This document shows positions 59,892 to 64,000 of a stretch of 64,000 nucleotides of DNA, piece by piece (position 1 is the first letter of the stretch; each line of letters opens with the position of its first letter). The position numbers and the translations under genes are program-made. The stretch lies in assembly GCA_949825025.1 (NCBI GenBank), contig OX463780.1, forward strand, positions 36,374,979 through 36,438,978. The letters run 5' to 3'. Under the pieces are notes generated by a model that was not told the origin of the DNA, did no database searches, and saw nothing but the letters and a program-made list of their open reading frames with translations. Origin of the DNA: Siphlonurus alternatus. Taxonomy: Eukaryota; Arthropoda; Insecta; Ephemeroptera; Siphlonuridae.

Positions 59892-61360
59892 TCCAATTTT
59901 ATTTGTATGGGGAAAAGTAAAAACATCATTTTAAGGTGCTGCAATTACTTCTTTGAAACTTTTCTAAGTTTTAGTAATTGTTTTGAAAACTTTCTCAATT
60001 TGCTACGTTCAATTATGTATGCGACTGATTTAATTAATTAATTATAATTCGTAAAAAAGTGACAAAAACATTTTACAAAACATACAGTAGAATTAATTAG
60101 TCTTATTATGAATTAATCGAAAAAATAATATGATGAGTAACAACAAAAAGGCACAATATCAAGATTGTAAGCCTACTGATTAATTAATATAATATATATG
60201 TATAATTATATTAATTATTAATTACATAACTGAAGCGGAGTAAGCCAGCAGCATTATTAATAGTTATATTATTAATTAATAAATCATTATTTGGGGTATG
60301 CTGTATTGACTGAGCATTCACTAATCAGGCAAAAAAAAACAAAAACGTATTGCATATCGTCTCGTTTGAACCTAATATAGCTTTCACTTCGCTCATATGG
60401 AATGCCTAGTAATTATTGTATTCCTGAATTAAGTGTCTAAAAACTTGAAAATTAGCACACCACTTCACGGCAGTGAAATATGATTTTTTTTTTTTTTTTT
60501 TTGCGCTCCTTAATTGTAATTTGTAATTCCTTTCATGACATGCTACGAGCTTCTTAGCATACGTACGTTTGAGTGAACGCACGTCTAACAGTCGAAGATA
60601 AACATAATAATATTATAATCATTCCTTTTTGCACTTGCTGCATGTAATCCTTTTTTCTTTTTTTGTTCTCGCCAATTTAAGGCAACTGACACTTGAACGT
60701 ATTATATATATTATATAAAATAATGTAACTGCATGTATTCGAAGCCATGAAGTCGATATCATGGAGCAAAATTATATATACATAAATTATGAACGTAAAT
60801 ATAGATTAATTCATCTAGATTTTTAATAATCATTAATTAATTAATTTTAGATTAATGAACTAATTTTATATACAAGAATTAATATGTTTCATAAATTTAA
60901 ATAACACAATATTATCAGACAAAACATATAATGCAGTATAATAAATCAGAGTCGTAATACGCGAGACCAGCAAACTTCCCAATGAATATACAACCGCGGC
61001 TATTAAAATATATACATGTATCATGGTACAAATATAATTAACCTGCATGGCTTAATTAAACCTATAAATATATACACCAGTATGTATCGGTATATAGCAA
61101 TGTTCTCACGTAAAACATATGACATAATTATCTACCTTCAAATTTGTGAGCAACTTTGTAAAATGCGCAAAATACAGGTGGTTTATTTTATAGCTTATTC
61201 CCGGAAGCTGTACTTTTACTGTCAATACTTCTACTATTATATTTTATTTTCAGGTTTGTGTGGAAAATTTTCGTTTTCGCTCATTTAATTATAACAAATT
61301 TAGGAAAATTATTAATATAAATTTTGCCACAATAAAAATATGTTACACACTTTCCACGTT
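59892..61360. other. AT-rich intergenic DNA, no gene seen
   Basis: Highly AT-rich with homopolymer runs (e.g. T-run near 60,484-60,502) and AT palindromes of the TTAATTAATT type near 60,180-60,225 and 60,830-60,845. Short open frames show no codon structure or recognisable motif. No tRNA or rRNA was recognised. Confidence 0.6.
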
Positions 61361-61479
61361 TTGTTATTTGTGTGAAGTCAGGAACTTCCGGCTTGTTCCA
61401 GCAGGTATTAACTCTCGTTGAACAGACTGTACAGACGTGCAGCTCGTGCGCAGAAGTGATAACTTTGAGATAACAAGAG

Positions 61480-61625
61480 GTCAGTTCCAGTACCATCAGT
61501 GCGAGGGCAGCACTCGCAACGCGCCCTAGTTTAATCAATATGCGTGTGGGTTGTTATTCTTCTTCATTGTCGAGATGCCAGGGGACGTAGCAACAGTCAG
61601 GGCCGGCCTCCCGGGCCCCTGAGGT
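61480..61625 (+). promoter_or_regulatory. Possible promoter / 5' non-coding exon of the TASK-like gene
   Basis: A GC-richer island within AT-rich DNA, 1.2-1.3 kb above the TASK ATG. It contains TCAGTTCC and CATCAGTGCGAG (arthropod initiator-like TCAGT) and ends in CCCCTGAG/GTAATT, a plausible splice donor. The reading is speculative. The CAGGGCCGGCC near 61,600 also resembles termini of some hAT-type DNA transposons. Confidence 0.2.

Positions 61626-64000
<2,375 letters not shown>

Overview
The window looks like nuclear DNA from an arthropod, most likely an insect. The evidence is two spliced genes with canonical GT/AG junctions (the 3' end of midasin and the first coding exon of a TASK-type potassium channel), AT-rich non-coding DNA with much more GC-rich exons, and several non-LTR retrotransposons. 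A lepidopteran is my guess, but nothing in the sequence proves it.

Layout. (1) Positions 1-49,053 are one continuous head-to-tail satellite array with a 476-bp unit, about 103 units. It runs off the left edge. It carries nested higher-order repeats (7-, 6-, 3- and 2-unit blocks), a homogeneous body and a more divergent right edge. (2) At 49,054 the array meets the pentanucleotide tail of a 5'-truncated LINE (to about 49,93x, minus strand). (3) From 49,960 to 57,619 lie the last three coding exons of midasin (plus strand): 49,960-50,099, 51,263-51,515 and 57,434-57,619. The first intron between them holds a 339-bp inverted repeat. The second is almost entirely a full-length, apparently intact LINE on the minus strand (about 51,649-57,061). 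(4) A third related LINE fragment (plus strand, 58,378-59,891) follows midasin. (5) An AT-rich intergenic region leads to the first coding exon of a TASK-like two-pore-domain K+ channel (62,785-62,911), whose remaining exons lie beyond the window.

Main points of interest. The full-length LINE has an ORF1 with a complete macrodomain resembling TARG1/OARD1 (ADP-ribose glycohydrolase), and both catalytic positions (Lys and Asp) are present. Its ORF2 (endonuclease plus reverse transcriptase) has no ATG ahead of the endonuclease domain and overlaps ORF1 in the +1 frame at an A7 run, so it may be made by frameshifting, reinitiation or a non-AUG start. Separately, the midasin exons present encode only the last ~192 residues of a protein of several thousand. 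The gene's upstream exons should therefore lie left of the satellite, which would put the whole >49-kb array inside one intron of an essential ribosome-biogenesis gene, unless the assembly or locus is rearranged. All calls come from reading the sequence; no database search was run.
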